Counted from the stretch's first letter, positions 1 through 9,738 are shown. The stretch is DNA of 64,000 nucleotides from an uncultured Bacilli bacterium (GCA_934162425.1 CAKPIS010000006.1:1-64000), one strand, 5' to 3'. Notes: a model not told the origin generated them from the letters alone. Translations and numbers: made by a program.

Positions 1-227
1 ATTGTATAGAAATCTATAATTACATTATACTACTTTATCTCTTAAATGTCTGCAATAATCATGCAATTTTAACAAAACTTGTTTCCAAGTTGTTCCCAAG
101 AATTATTATAAATTCTTTATATGCTCGCAAGCCCTTATAAACATTGGCTTTAAACAATTTTGATTTTTTGTTGGATGTGGCAGGGGGAAATATTTTTTAG
201 TACTTAAATCATTTTACAAACTAATTC
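1..227. other. Intergenic edge, no gene seen
   Basis: No open reading frame with a Shine-Dalgarno site is visible on either strand. The only structure is a short inverted repeat, AACTTG-TTTC-CAAGTT, near position 76. The stretch is downstream of the minus-strand GtrA-like gene and is cut by the window edge. Confidence 0.4.
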
Positions 228-698
228 TTACATCCACTTAAAAATATGTCTTTTTCTTTCTTTATAAACAAATAATTTATTAGTTATATAGTTATACATA
301 AACATAATTAGAGATGCTAATACTTTAGCAGTCATATTACCTATATTAAATTCTTTAATTAATAAAAACAATATAAATGAATCTAATGGAAAACCAATTG
401 CTCTTATAATTACAAATGATATAGTTTGCTCTAACCTATCTTTTCTTCTAATTGGTTTATAATTAAATACTTTTCTATTCCAAAAGAATAATACTGTAAA
501 TGAAATTGCATAAGATAAAAAATTTGCTAACAAATAATTACCCTTAGTTATTAAATTAACTAAATAAAACACTAAGTACAAAATGCACGTACAAACAAAT
601 GATACAAAGCAATACTTAATAAATATTTCATTCTTACAATAAAACTTTTCTAACTTGCTCTTTCTTTTAAATAACCCTTTATTTTTCTTTTTAAACAT
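228..698 (-). CDS. GtrA-like family membrane protein
   Basis: This 156-residue protein has a basic N-terminus of about 20 residues and then four predicted membrane helices (about 27-50, 55-73, 88-112, 118-140). That is the size and topology of the GtrA family, which is thought to help move or modify lipid-linked sugars such as undecaprenyl-phosphate glucose for wall polymers. The FWNRKVF stretch after helix 2 and the N-x-x-F near the C-terminus fit GtrA-like proteins. A weak ribosome binding site (GAAGG) precedes the ATG. No glycosyltransferase partner is next to it in this window, so the substrate is unknown. Confidence 0.75.
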   Translation of the reverse strand: MFKKKNKGLFKRKSKLEKFYCKNEIFIKYCFVSFVCTCILYLVFYLVNLITKGNYLLANFLSYAISFTVLFFWNRKVFNYKPIRRKDRLEQTISFVIIRAIGFPLDSFILFLLIKEFNIGNMTAKVLASLIMFMYNYITNKLFVYKERKRHIFKWM

Positions 699-771
699 AT
701 TTTTAATACTTCCTTCAAACCAAAGATAATTATATCATAAATTTGCCAAAAATAAAATGATAGCACATAAA

Positions 772-1452
772 CTATGCTACCATCCTACTTTTCATCTTAG
801 TTAATGCCTTTTTTTCTAATCTTGATACATATACTTGATTTACGCCCATTAAAGAAGCTACTTCACTTTGTGTTAAATTATTATAATATCTATTAATAAC
901 TAATTTTTTCTCTTCATCAGATAAATAAGAAAAAGCCTCTTTTAAATCAAGCATCATATCATTATCAATCATCTCTTTTTTAGCTGTAACTTCTAATAAA
1001 GTCATCTCTTTATCTTTAGAGTTTATTTCTTCATCTAAACTTCTAACGCTTTTATTAGATAACATATCAAGAATTTCTATTACTTTAGCCTCACTAATTT
1101 CTAAAATAGATGCTATATCACCTACAGTTGGATAATATCCTCTTACTTCGTAATGTTTTTGAATATATTCATTAATCTTTCTACCAAGCCTTATCATATC
1201 TTTACTTAATTTAAGTGCTTTATTTTTCCTTACAAAATCACTTATTTCACCTAGAATAAAACTATATGCATAAGTAGAAAACTTACTACCAAGTGATGGA
1301 TCATACGTTTTTAAAGCTTTTATAATAGCTTTTGTACCTTCCTGATATAAATCTTCAATATCAGCATAATCCTTATACTTCTTACAAATAGAATATATCA
1401 AATTACTATTTTCTTTAATTATTTTATTCATTTCATGCGAATTAACTATCAT
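772..1452 (-). CDS. sigF: Sporulation-type RNA polymerase sigma factor (SigF/SigG-like)
   Basis: This is a 226-residue sigma-70 family protein of the SigB/SigF/SigG class. Region 2 spans about residues 15-75 (DLYQEG and KFSTYAYSFILGEI), region 3 about 78-140, and region 4 about 172-222, ending with the helix-turn-helix sequence MGVNQVYVSRLEKK, close to the VSRLEKK of SigF and SigG. The ATG follows the TAG of the upstream STAS gene with no gap, so the two are translationally coupled. In Bacillus the order is spoIIAA-spoIIAB-sigF; here the spoIIAB anti-sigma gene is missing. I favour SigF over SigG because of the STAS neighbour, but this is inference. Confidence 0.8.
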   Translation of the reverse strand: MIVNSHEMNKIIKENSNLIYSICKKYKDYADIEDLYQEGTKAIIKALKTYDPSLGSKFSTYAYSFILGEISDFVRKNKALKLSKDMIRLGRKINEYIQKHYEVRGYYPTVGDIASILEISEAKVIEILDMLSNKSVRSLDEEINSKDKEMTLLEVTAKKEMIDNDMMLDLKEAFSYLSDEEKKLVINRYYNNLTQSEVASLMGVNQVYVSRLEKKALTKMKSRMVA

Positions 1453-1770
1453 CTATATCACAACCCTTTCAAATACATTTAGTTCGTTTTCTAAATTAAC
1501 TAATGATTTAAGTTCTTTTATCTCACCACCAAATAAAAAGAATTGTCCATCTGTTTTATTTATTATCCTTCTTAATTTTCTAATTTCTTTTATCCCATTT
1601 TGTGATATATCTTCTAAATTATTAACATTTAATACAACGTATTTTATCCCTGTCTTTATAATCACCTCCTTAACTTCATTATCAAATATTTTAATGGCAT
1701 CATCATCAAATATTCCATATAATCTAACAAATAATATGCCACGCCTAAACTCCATTAATGCTTTAAGCAA
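1453..1770 (-). CDS. STAS-domain protein, SpoIIAA-like (anti-anti-sigma)
   Basis: The 105-residue product has a single STAS domain; IKYVVLNVNNLEDISQNGI aligns with the SpoIIAA segment that carries the phosphorylated serine (DSSG). At that site this protein reads S-Q-N-G, so the phosphorylatable serine appears replaced by glutamine. I place the start at a TTG seven bases after a perfect AGGAGG; the ATG 18 bases upstream lies before that site and is unlikely. The gene abuts the sigma gene and in Bacillus would free SigF from SpoIIAB. No SpoIIAB gene is present here, so the mechanism may differ. Confidence 0.72.
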   Translation of the reverse strand: MLKALMEFRRGILFVRLYGIFDDDAIKIFDNEVKEVIIKTGIKYVVLNVNNLEDISQNGIKEIRKLRRIINKTDGQFFLFGGEIKELKSLVNLENELNVFERVVI

Positions 1771-1803
1771 TTTAATTCCTCCTAGCATCTATATTTAATC
1801 ACT

Positions 1804-1833
1804 TTTATATGCAAAAAAAAAGAGCTTCGACAA
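1804..1833 (-). promoter_or_regulatory. Candidate Spo0A-box promoter of STAS-sigma operon
   Basis: On the minus strand TGTCGAA (1826-1832) matches the Spo0A-box core TGNCGAA. It overlaps a -35-like TTGTCG (1828-1833) placed 18 bases before TATAAA (1804-1809). A 0A box overlapping -35 is the layout of Spo0A-activated sigma-A promoters. CG dinucleotides are rare in this DNA, which makes the match less likely by chance. Confidence 0.45.
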
Positions 1834-1854
1834 TAGCTTACAAAAAGAAAACTA

Positions 1855-2829
1855 TTATTTCTTATCTCTTAAAAAAGTTACTAAATCATTTGCATCTTTA
1901 CCATTAAATACTATATCATAAATAAGACATATAAAAGGTGCATTTATGTTTTTCTTCTTTATTAAATCATACACTGATTTTAAAGTATAAACTCCTTCTA
2001 CAGTATTGTTATCTAAATACTCTTTTAATTCTTTTGTAGATTTACCTTGACCTATCATTTTACCAAAACTATAGTTTCTACTACTTTCTGATGAACATGT
2101 AAGAAGTATATCACCAATTCCTGCAAATGATAAAATAGTTTTTTCATTGCCCTTTAATTTTCTAATTAATATTCTAACATCATTTATGCTTTCTGTTAAA
2201 AACATAGCTTTAGTAGATTCTATTATATTCATACCACTTAATATACCAGATGCAACTGCTATTACATTTTTCATAGTACCACATAATTCTACCCCAATAA
2301 AATCTTTAGTAGGTCTAATTTTTAATATGTCACTTTCTAAAGATTTAATAACATCATCTTTTGTATATCTATTAGTTGCAGCAAGAGATAAACCTATCAA
2401 ACCATTACTAGCCATATCTTTAGCAAAGGAAGGCCCTGATATAGTACATACCTTTTTAGTTTTAAGTACATCTTTTACTATATTACTAGCAAATAAATTA
2501 CTTTCTCTATCAATTCCTTTAGATGCAATTACAATATGTTTATCTTTAATATAAGGTTTTATTTCTAAACAAACACTTTTTAAATACTTTGTTGCAACAG
2601 CTAAAACAACTATATTACTACCATCAAGTGCCTTTTCTATGTTGGTTGTATATAAAATATTACTTGGCATCTTAACGTTTTTTAAAACTTTATCATTCAT
2701 TTTTGTTTTTGTTAAAATATCTATTTCTTCTTTAACTTTAGACCAAATAATTATCTTATTTTTATTATAATTAAATCTTAGAGCAAGTGCTAGGGCATAA
2801 GAGCCAGCACCTAATATTGTTATATTCAC
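1855..2829 (-). CDS. gpsA: Glycerol-3-phosphate dehydrogenase [NAD(P)+]
   Basis: GpsA reduces dihydroxyacetone phosphate to sn-glycerol 3-phosphate, the backbone for phospholipids, in the cytosol. The 324-residue product shows the N-terminal dinucleotide-binding motif GAGSYALALA (usually GAGSWGTALA), the SGPSFAKDM segment, the substrate and lysine region ELCGTMKNVIAVASG, and GIGDILLTCSSE..RNYSFG of the C-terminal domain. I chose the GTG that gives MNITILGAG, which matches family N-termini and sits about six bases after GGTGAAGG; an ATG four codons upstream is also possible. The YALALA variation from WGTALA is conservative. Confidence 0.92.
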   Translation of the reverse strand: MNITILGAGSYALALALRFNYNKNKIIIWSKVKEEIDILTKTKMNDKVLKNVKMPSNILYTTNIEKALDGSNIVVLAVATKYLKSVCLEIKPYIKDKHIVIASKGIDRESNLFASNIVKDVLKTKKVCTISGPSFAKDMASNGLIGLSLAATNRYTKDDVIKSLESDILKIRPTKDFIGVELCGTMKNVIAVASGILSGMNIIESTKAMFLTESINDVRILIRKLKGNEKTILSFAGIGDILLTCSSESSRNYSFGKMIGQGKSTKELKEYLDNNTVEGVYTLKSVYDLIKKKNINAPFICLIYDIVFNGKDANDLVTFLRDKK

Positions 2830-2934
2830 AACCTTCACCATCCTAACATAATAATTATATCATAATTTACACTTAAAAATGTAATTATATGAAATAATTT
2901 ATTTATAGTGTATAATACTTAAGAAGAGGTTTTT

Positions 2935-4554
2935 ATGAAAAGAAAAAAAGTATTATCAATTATATATTCTTTAATTATTACTACACTTATAATTATAGGA
3001 ACTAGTTTTATTTTAACTGGTAATTTTAAAGCGATTACAAAGCACCCTATTTTGTTTTTAATATCATCAGGATTACTATATAAGATAATTAATGAAATAA
3101 CAATTCATCTATATGATAAGTTAGATGAAAAAAAGATGCAGAATTTAGATACAAAGAAAAGTAAATTTAATACTTTACTTAAAGAAAAGCCATTTATTTT
3201 CTCACTTATATTTATATTACTTTGCTGGCTTATATATTTAATAGCATTCTATCCTGGAATATTATCACCAGATCCTAGCTATCAAATATTACAGTATTTT
3301 GGCATAGATAATAAGTATTCTTACTACTCTATATTAATAGATAAAAGTGTTATTTTAACTAATCATCATCCTGTTATCCATACTCTTCTTTTAGGTTCTT
3401 GTATAAAGATAGGTATTAGATTATTTAATAGTTTTAACACAGGACTATTTATATATACATTAATTCAAACATTTATATTAGCAGCTACCTTATCATATAC
3501 AATAAAATTTATGAAAGAAATAAACGTAAATGAAAAGTATAGAAAACTATGTCTATTTATATATGCATTAGTACCAGTATTTCCTCTTTATGCACTTTCA
3601 CCTGTTAAAGATGTTATATTTGGATGTTTAATAATATTATATGTTATATCACTTTATAAATTTATAAAAAATAAATGTAGTATGAAGGTTAAAGACATAG
3701 TAAGAGAAATTATACTTATCATATTAATTATGTTATTTAGAAATAACGGATTTCATGTTGTTTTATTATCATTTCCATTTTTATTTTTAACTAGTAAGAA
3801 AAACTTAAAAAAATACTTATTAATCTTTTTAGTAGTTATATCATTTTATTTTTCATATAATAAAGTTATATTACCACACTTTAAAATAACAAATGGTAGT
3901 GTAAGAGAAATGTTAAGTGTACCATTTCAGCAAACAGCAAGATATGTAAAAGAACACAAAAATGAAGTAACTAAATCTGAAAAAAAAGCAATTGATAAAA
4001 TACTTGATTATGATACTATTGATAAAAGATATAATCCTAAATTAGCAGATCCAGTAAAAAATAAATTTAATAGATATTATACTAATAATGATTTAAAAAA
4101 CTATTTTAAAGTATGGTTTTTAGAGTTAAAGAAGCATCCTATAACATATATAGAAGCTACTATAAATAATACTTATGGATATTTTTATCCTGTTGAGACA
4201 AATTGGTATGTATATATTATACCTAAAAAAATTGTAAATGATTTTGGATTTAACTATAGTTTTAATAGTTTATACATTTTAAGATATGTACTAAGTGCTA
4301 TAGCATTAGTATTTCCATATATACCATTTATTGGACTTTTTGTTAATATTGGTTTTAATACTTGGATTTTATTACTTATGTTATCTTATCTTTTATATAA
4401 GAAAAATTATAAAAGTATTATATATATACTCCCATCCTTAATACTATTATTGGTATGTTTTGTATCACCTGCTAATACATATTTTAGATATGCTCTTCCA
4501 AATATATTTTTAATGCCTACACTATTTTCTATGTTTATTAAAGAAAAAAGATAA
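2935..4554 (+). CDS. Polytopic membrane protein, DUF6020-like
   Basis: This 539-residue protein has about 12 hydrophobic segments spread over its length. Conserved-looking features are YPGILSPDPSYQ after the third helix, NHHPVIHTLLLG around residues 144-155, and PVKDVIFG around 223-230. These recall the DUF6020 family, which has the look of a multi-pass GT-C-type glycosyltransferase, but no activity is established. A hydrophilic loop (about 310-420) would face outside. SD AGAGG lies five bases before the ATG. It stands alone on the plus strand, convergent with the next gene and ended by a strong hairpin. Confidence 0.6.
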   Translation: MKRKKVLSIIYSLIITTLIIIGTSFILTGNFKAITKHPILFLISSGLLYKIINEITIHLYDKLDEKKMQNLDTKKSKFNTLLKEKPFIFSLIFILLCWLIYLIAFYPGILSPDPSYQILQYFGIDNKYSYYSILIDKSVILTNHHPVIHTLLLGSCIKIGIRLFNSFNTGLFIYTLIQTFILAATLSYTIKFMKEINVNEKYRKLCLFIYALVPVFPLYALSPVKDVIFGCLIILYVISLYKFIKNKCSMKVKDIVREIILIILIMLFRNNGFHVVLLSFPFLFLTSKKNLKKYLLIFLVVISFYFSYNKVILPHFKITNGSVREMLSVPFQQTARYVKEHKNEVTKSEKKAIDKILDYDTIDKRYNPKLADPVKNKFNRYYTNNDLKNYFKVWFLELKKHPITYIEATINNTYGYFYPVETNWYVYIIPKKIVNDFGFNYSFNSLYILRYVLSAIALVFPYIPFIGLFVNIGFNTWILLLMLSYLLYKKNYKSIIYILPSLILLLVCFVSPANTYFRYALPNIFLMPTLFSMFIKEKR

Positions 4555-4588
4555 ATGCTCTTCTATCATGAGTAATTTATCTTTTTTA
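4545..4588. terminator. Bidirectional rho-independent terminator
   Basis: The 12-base stem AAAAAGATAAAT (4545-4556) pairs with ATTTATCTTTTT (4575-4586) and has T/A runs on both sides. It lies between convergent genes and can serve both. Confidence 0.75.
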
Positions 4589-6134
4589 ATGAATTAGTAT
4601 TAAAACTTACCTTCTTTGTAATTCCTGCACCATTATTTGGTTTATAATGAGAATATACTAAGTCTATAGAAAATAAGAAAACTAATATAACACATAAAAT
4701 CAATTTCAAATTAGGCGATATATTACTATACAAATTATCTATTAATGGAGCAAAAATATAAGTAAAAGCACAGCCTCCAAGTCCAAATACTATTAATCCT
4801 TCAAGACATACTCTTCCGTTTATATTAAATACATAACTGCTATAATCCCACCATTTCATATGTTTAAAAGTTTCTAAATACCAACCCGTAAAGTATTCTA
4901 CAAAGCCACATAAAATAAATGCTAAGGCAAACGTTAATATAGGATTATTTCTAAATGGTTTTAATAATATAAGTACAAAAAGACCACCAAAACCATATAT
5001 AGGAAGCCAAGGGCCAAACATAGTTCCTTTATTAATAAACTTTCCATAATTAACTAAGCCAATAGTAACTTCCCATATCCAACCAACAAAAGCGAATGTA
5101 AAAAATAATAATATTAAACTAATAATGCTATAATCTCTATTATAATTTAAAGAATCTATTTTAGTATAAGATGAAAATCTATTTTTTATTTCTTCTTCTG
5201 GATAAACATCATATGTAGCTTTACCATCTAACAAATTATCATTTAAAAGATTTATATTATAAAGGCTCTTATCTTTAGATATTTTTCTTATATTCATATA
5301 AAACGCTGAATATATAGCTTCTCTATAGGCATCAAAATAAAATACATTACTTAATTTAAATGTTAGAATACTAAGTATATGCCATGGTATAAAGGTAAAC
5401 TGTAGCAAAAATAATTTCCATTTATAACCCATCATCATCTCTTTTGATAACTTAATAGCATCCTTTGTTTTAATATTCGGATTTTCTGCTAATATATATG
5501 GAACTAAAAAGTAAGAATAATACTTAATAACACCACCAATAATAGTTAGTCCCCATAAAAATAAATATATATTTTTAACTAGCACGCTAAAAGATGTATG
5601 AAGTATTTTTTTTATTTTATAAGTAAATACTAACTTTTCAGCCCGAGTATTTTCATAATTTACCTTTTCTATAAAATATCTAGATTTCCCTACCATAATT
5701 GGATATTTTATAAATATTAAATAAGTAATATGTATTATAAGTAATAAAGCTAAAATAGATATAATTTTATAATTTCTTTTAAAAATAATTTTATTAACAG
5801 AATTTAAAAATCCTAAGAAAAATGACTTTGAAGATGTAAACTCATTTATTATAAGTGATGATATATCTTTTTCTTTTTTTCTAACAATTTCTTCTTTTTT
5901 ATTAATATCTTTTGCACTATCTATTACAATTTCATTTATTAATTTAGAATTAGATTTATTTCCTTTTTCAAGCTCTTTTATTGTATAAGAATTCTTATTA
6001 CTATCATTTATAGAAGATATATAAGAATATCCTCCATTTATAATTAGTAAAGAAACAAATACAACTATTATATTTCTAAAATAGTGTTTTTTAACCATTT
6101 CTCTTGCTTTAGCTTTAATACTTTTAAACTTCAT
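4566..6134 (-). CDS. DUF975 domain fused to CmpB-type (PF06541-like) membrane domain
   Basis: The 522-residue protein joins two families usually found separately. Residues about 10-290 are DUF975-like (YFLVPYILAENPNIKTKDAI, LSKEMMMGYKW, FIPWHILSILT). Residues about 335-495 are the domain called 'putative ABC-transporter type IV' (WIWEVTIGL, GTMFGPWLPIYGFGG, GFVEYFTGWYLE, WWDYS, RVCLEGLIVFGLGG). In total there are about nine or ten membrane helices. No ATPase is encoded nearby, so a transporter role is unproven. A stand-alone paralogue of the C-terminal half is at 17051-17587. Confidence 0.75.
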   Translation of the reverse strand: MKFKSIKAKAREMVKKHYFRNIIVVFVSLLIINGGYSYISSINDSNKNSYTIKELEKGNKSNSKLINEIVIDSAKDINKKEEIVRKKEKDISSLIINEFTSSKSFFLGFLNSVNKIIFKRNYKIISILALLLIIHITYLIFIKYPIMVGKSRYFIEKVNYENTRAEKLVFTYKIKKILHTSFSVLVKNIYLFLWGLTIIGGVIKYYSYFLVPYILAENPNIKTKDAIKLSKEMMMGYKWKLFLLQFTFIPWHILSILTFKLSNVFYFDAYREAIYSAFYMNIRKISKDKSLYNINLLNDNLLDGKATYDVYPEEEIKNRFSSYTKIDSLNYNRDYSIISLILLFFTFAFVGWIWEVTIGLVNYGKFINKGTMFGPWLPIYGFGGLFVLILLKPFRNNPILTFALAFILCGFVEYFTGWYLETFKHMKWWDYSSYVFNINGRVCLEGLIVFGLGGCAFTYIFAPLIDNLYSNISPNLKLILCVILVFLFSIDLVYSHYKPNNGAGITKKVSFNTNSLKKINYS

Positions 6135-6152
6135 AAATACTTCTTACTCCTT

Positions 6153-7700
6153 TTAATACCCTTTATGTATATGATCAAATAGCATTTTCATAAATAACCA
6201 TACTGATAATATAATAATTAATACTATTATTATAATTCTAAGTGTTTCATTTTGTTCGCTGCTAAGAGATAATATCAAACTTGCATCTATTATACCAATT
6301 ATAAGTTCATGCAGCAACTTTTCTATTTTATCTACTGCATTATTAGATGCAGACATTTCAAATTTTATTTTATTATCACCATTATTAATTGTTTTAAAAA
6401 ATGTTAAAATTTCATTTGGTATATTTATTAAACTCTTAGTATTTTTAATGGCACTACTTCCCATTTCTAATATTTTACTTTTATCTATTATTTTTTCATT
6501 ATTAGATTTTATATGATTAACAAGTACACTAGTTAAACTAAGATTAGGATTTAAACTTGAAAGAGTTGATTCTATTATAATTATTCCCCTAATTAACATA
6601 GTTACATCTTTATCTAAAATTAAGTTATTTTCTTTAAGCATCAAAAACATATCTGATACAAATTTTGTAATATCTATTTCATTTAGATTTGAAGAAGCTG
6701 ATGAAGTTAAAATAGTTGATATATCTTTTTTTAATTTAAACATATCAACATCGCCTGTTTTTTCGCACATAAGTGTAAGAATTTTAGATACTTCATAATA
6801 ATCTTCTTCTATTATTTTCATGATGCAATCGTTAAGTAACTTCTTATTTTTTTCCTTTAGCGTTCCCATCATACCAAGATCAATATATGTAATAGCATTT
6901 TTTCTAATCATAATATTATCTGGATGTGGATCTGCATGAAAAAATCCATCATTAAGAGCTTGTTTTATATAATTATCACTTAAAATGTAGCTAATTCTTT
7001 CTAAGTCATAATCTTCTTTTTTAAGAAGCTCTATATTATCTAATAATATACCATCTACATATTCCATAACTAAAACTTTATTAGTTGAAATATTACTATA
7101 TACTTTAGGAGATGAAATATTATTATCAGTCATATTCAACTTTTTAAATTTAATTAAGTGATCCTTTTCTATATTAAAATTACTTTCTTCATATGCAACT
7201 TCTAATATTTCATCAAGTACTTTATTAAGATCAATTATTTTTATTAATTTATTTAAGTGCAGAGTCTTAATAGCTTTTTTCATTAAAGAAACATCAAGAC
7301 TCATTTGTTCATATACGTTTTTCTTACATACTTTTATTACTACTTTTTCTCCATTTTTTAAAGTTGCTTTATGTACCTGTGCAATAGAGCCAGCACCTAA
7401 AAGTTCATCTATACTTTCAAATACTTCATCTTTATTTTTATATTCTAAATCTAAAATAGAATTTATTTCTTCTTTACTTATTTGTTTTACGTTACTTCTT
7501 AATTTAGATAAAGCTTCTATATAATTTTTTGGAATTATATCTATCCTAGTAGATAGTATTTGTCCTATCTTTATAAATGTTGGCCCAAGTTCTTCTATAA
7601 TACTACATAATTTATCTGGAGTTATACCCTTTTTTAAATCATACTTTAATAATATTTTTACTATTTCTTCAAGTCTTTTAGTCTCTCGTTTTTTATTCAT
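6153..7700 (-). CDS. UbiB/ABC1 (AarF) family atypical protein kinase
   Basis: UbiB-type proteins are atypical kinases/ATPases at the membrane, linked to quinone or other prenyl-lipid homeostasis. The 515-residue product has the signature FIKIGQILSTR (KxGQ-type motif, about residues 40-50), the Ala-rich nucleotide loop GAGSIAQVHKA (about 105-115), Lys in VVIKVCK, the catalytic segment DGFFHADPHPDNIMI, and YIDLGMMG as the DFG equivalent. Two C-terminal hydrophobic segments (about 455-510) anchor it. The start is supported by GAAGGTG before ATG. It lies 18 bases upstream of the DUF975-CmpB gene on the same strand. Confidence 0.88.
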   Translation of the reverse strand: MNKKRETKRLEEIVKILLKYDLKKGITPDKLCSIIEELGPTFIKIGQILSTRIDIIPKNYIEALSKLRSNVKQISKEEINSILDLEYKNKDEVFESIDELLGAGSIAQVHKATLKNGEKVVIKVCKKNVYEQMSLDVSLMKKAIKTLHLNKLIKIIDLNKVLDEILEVAYEESNFNIEKDHLIKFKKLNMTDNNISSPKVYSNISTNKVLVMEYVDGILLDNIELLKKEDYDLERISYILSDNYIKQALNDGFFHADPHPDNIMIRKNAITYIDLGMMGTLKEKNKKLLNDCIMKIIEEDYYEVSKILTLMCEKTGDVDMFKLKKDISTILTSSASSNLNEIDITKFVSDMFLMLKENNLILDKDVTMLIRGIIIIESTLSSLNPNLSLTSVLVNHIKSNNEKIIDKSKILEMGSSAIKNTKSLINIPNEILTFFKTINNGDNKIKFEMSASNNAVDKIEKLLHELIIGIIDASLILSLSSEQNETLRIIIIVLIIILSVWLFMKMLFDHIHKGY

Positions 7701-7933
7701 TTATTTCACCTTCTTATTCTATAAAAATTATACCATAATAAATTAAATAAAACAAAAAATAATAGATAAATTCACACCCACCAGCAATATATATCATCTT
7801 GACAGCTTACAAACTTGATTGTTCATAAATTTTTATTTTATATAAATAACTATCAAATAAATTAACTTTTATATAATAATGTAAAAAAATCAACTATTAT
7901 TAGCTGACTTAAATTTTAATATTACATTGAAAC

Positions 7934-9082
7934 TTAGATTTTACTTTCTTTTATTATCTCAAAATTTATGGCAATAGTTGAAATTATAGATAATATAAAT
8001 ATTACATAAAATATTTTTTCACCTATAAAATTAGCTAGTATTGCTAATATGAAAAATACTATAACTTCAGTAAAGCACAAACTCATTTGACCTACTGAAG
8101 ATAGTAAATCATTATCTTCTTTTGATTTTTTAATAATATTTTGAATTGACGTTTGTATTGATGTTTCATAAACTTTAGTTACATTGTCACTAACAGTTTT
8201 ATTTAACGAAATAATAAATTTATTCTTTACAAATAAATATACAATTGTAATACTACTCTTTATAACTGTGACCAAATTATTTGATTTTTTAATGTTTTTA
8301 TCCGTGTATTTTCCTATTAAAATGATAGTTATAGTCTGAAATAAAAGAGATACTATTGTAACCATAGAAAATGTTTTAAAATTCTTTAGTATTAGATATA
8401 AATATAGGGGGACAAATTGTCTTTCAATTATATGATTAGTTTTCAAAGCATATATTATCTTATATTTACTCTTACTTTTAATTAAATAATTTATACTAGC
8501 TTTAAATACACTAGATTTTCTTTCTGGTCTATAGTCTATTTTCGATATTGATAAATATTGTAAGAAAAAAAATATAGTTATTATAACAAAAAGTATTAGT
8601 GTATTGTTGCTTATTACACCCCAAGCAACTAAACAACTAGCTAGAACAGTTCCTAATATTTTACTTATACTGTATAAACTATTAAATCTTCCTCTGTGTT
8701 TAGTCTCTACATATTTACTAGATAATGAATCTGAAGATGGATTTGATAACCCGTTTAAGCCTAACACAATTACAAATATAACTATGTTGGCTATTAAATT
8801 TTTATTAACCAAAATAAAGTAAGCATATATGATATTAAATATATTTGAAATCAAAATACACTTTGCAACACCAATCTTGTTAGATATAGTAACAAATAAA
8901 GGAGTTATTAGTCCCATTATAAGAAATCTAATACCATATATTAATAAAATTATATATATCGGTAGTCCTGATTTATATAACATAACTGTTCCAAAAGTTT
9001 CACTTAATGCATTTGCAAAACTATACGAAAATATGCTTAAATACATATATTTATATTCTTTCTTGAAAAAATATTCTTGCAT
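7934..9082 (-). CDS. Major facilitator superfamily transporter
   Basis: A 382-residue protein with about ten to twelve hydrophobic helices and the weak MFS repeat arrangement (a helix-2/3 loop near residue 65 and a cytoplasmic linker around 180-205 rich in Lys and Arg). A substrate cannot be read from the sequence; overall it resembles drug-efflux-type MFS proteins. SD AGGAGG precedes the ATG. It follows the HAD phosphatase gene by 17 bases on the same strand and likely shares its promoter. Confidence 0.7.
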   Translation of the reverse strand: MQEYFFKKEYKYMYLSIFSYSFANALSETFGTVMLYKSGLPIYIILLIYGIRFLIMGLITPLFVTISNKIGVAKCILISNIFNIIYAYFILVNKNLIANIVIFVIVLGLNGLSNPSSDSLSSKYVETKHRGRFNSLYSISKILGTVLASCLVAWGVISNNTLILFVIITIFFFLQYLSISKIDYRPERKSSVFKASINYLIKSKSKYKIIYALKTNHIIERQFVPLYLYLILKNFKTFSMVTIVSLLFQTITIILIGKYTDKNIKKSNNLVTVIKSSITIVYLFVKNKFIISLNKTVSDNVTKVYETSIQTSIQNIIKKSKEDNDLLSSVGQMSLCFTEVIVFFILAILANFIGEKIFYVIFILSIISTIAINFEIIKESKI

Positions 9083-9099
9083 TCTTCCTCCTATCAGTT

Positions 9100-9690
9100 T
9101 TAATCTTTAGAATGACATAAATTATTAATTTTATTGTATATATCATACCAGCTAAAACATCTATAAATATTATTACTGTAAACATTTTTGTTGTATATAT
9201 TATCGTAACATATAACTGGTATTTTTTTAGAAATTGATATTATGTTTTCTGGGTTATCTTCAATCATAATATCAATTTGCTTTTCTTTGCAAATAACGTC
9301 TTTATTTTTACTAAATATTACTTCATCATACAAAACATCATTTTCACAAAGCCATTTTTTTACTGTTTGTTGCATCTGCATTTGATATTTATTTTCATAA
9401 GTAGTAAAATCACGGGCTGTTATAATAAATATTTTGTGTTCTTCTTTTAATTTTTTTATAATTTCTGATGCAAACGGTTTGATTTTTATATTTTTTGAAT
9501 ATTCAAATATATAACTATTTAAAAATTTTTTATATTGTTCTTTAGTGACATCAAAAATTTCTTGCCCATAAAATTTGTCATCATGAATTGTGTATGAGAT
9601 ATTATTTTCTATAAAAAATTTTGTCCCATAGTCTATAATATATTTTTTTTCATCTGTTAGAACACCATCTATATCTATTCCTATTCTCAT
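9100..9690 (-). CDS. HAD-superfamily 5'-nucleotidase-like phosphatase
   Basis: The 196-residue product begins MRIGIDIDGVLTDE, a HAD motif I with both aspartates (DIDGVLTD). Motif II is FIITAR, and the C-terminal DIMIEDNPENI supplies the acidic motif IV. This arrangement recalls the 5'(3')-deoxyribonucleotidase/YorS-like group of HAD proteins; the substrate is uncertain. The start is set at 9690 because AGGAGG lies eight bases upstream; the frame stays open for 26 more codons but without a ribosome binding site. It is the first gene of a two-gene unit with the MFS transporter. Confidence 0.75.
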   Translation of the reverse strand: MRIGIDIDGVLTDEKKYIIDYGTKFFIENNISYTIHDDKFYGQEIFDVTKEQYKKFLNSYIFEYSKNIKIKPFASEIIKKLKEEHKIFIITARDFTTYENKYQMQMQQTVKKWLCENDVLYDEVIFSKNKDVICKEKQIDIMIEDNPENIISISKKIPVICYDNIYNKNVYSNNIYRCFSWYDIYNKINNLCHSKD

Positions 9691-9738
9691 ACATAACCTC
9701 CTAATATTTATCAATTTTATACTATATAAATAATATTT

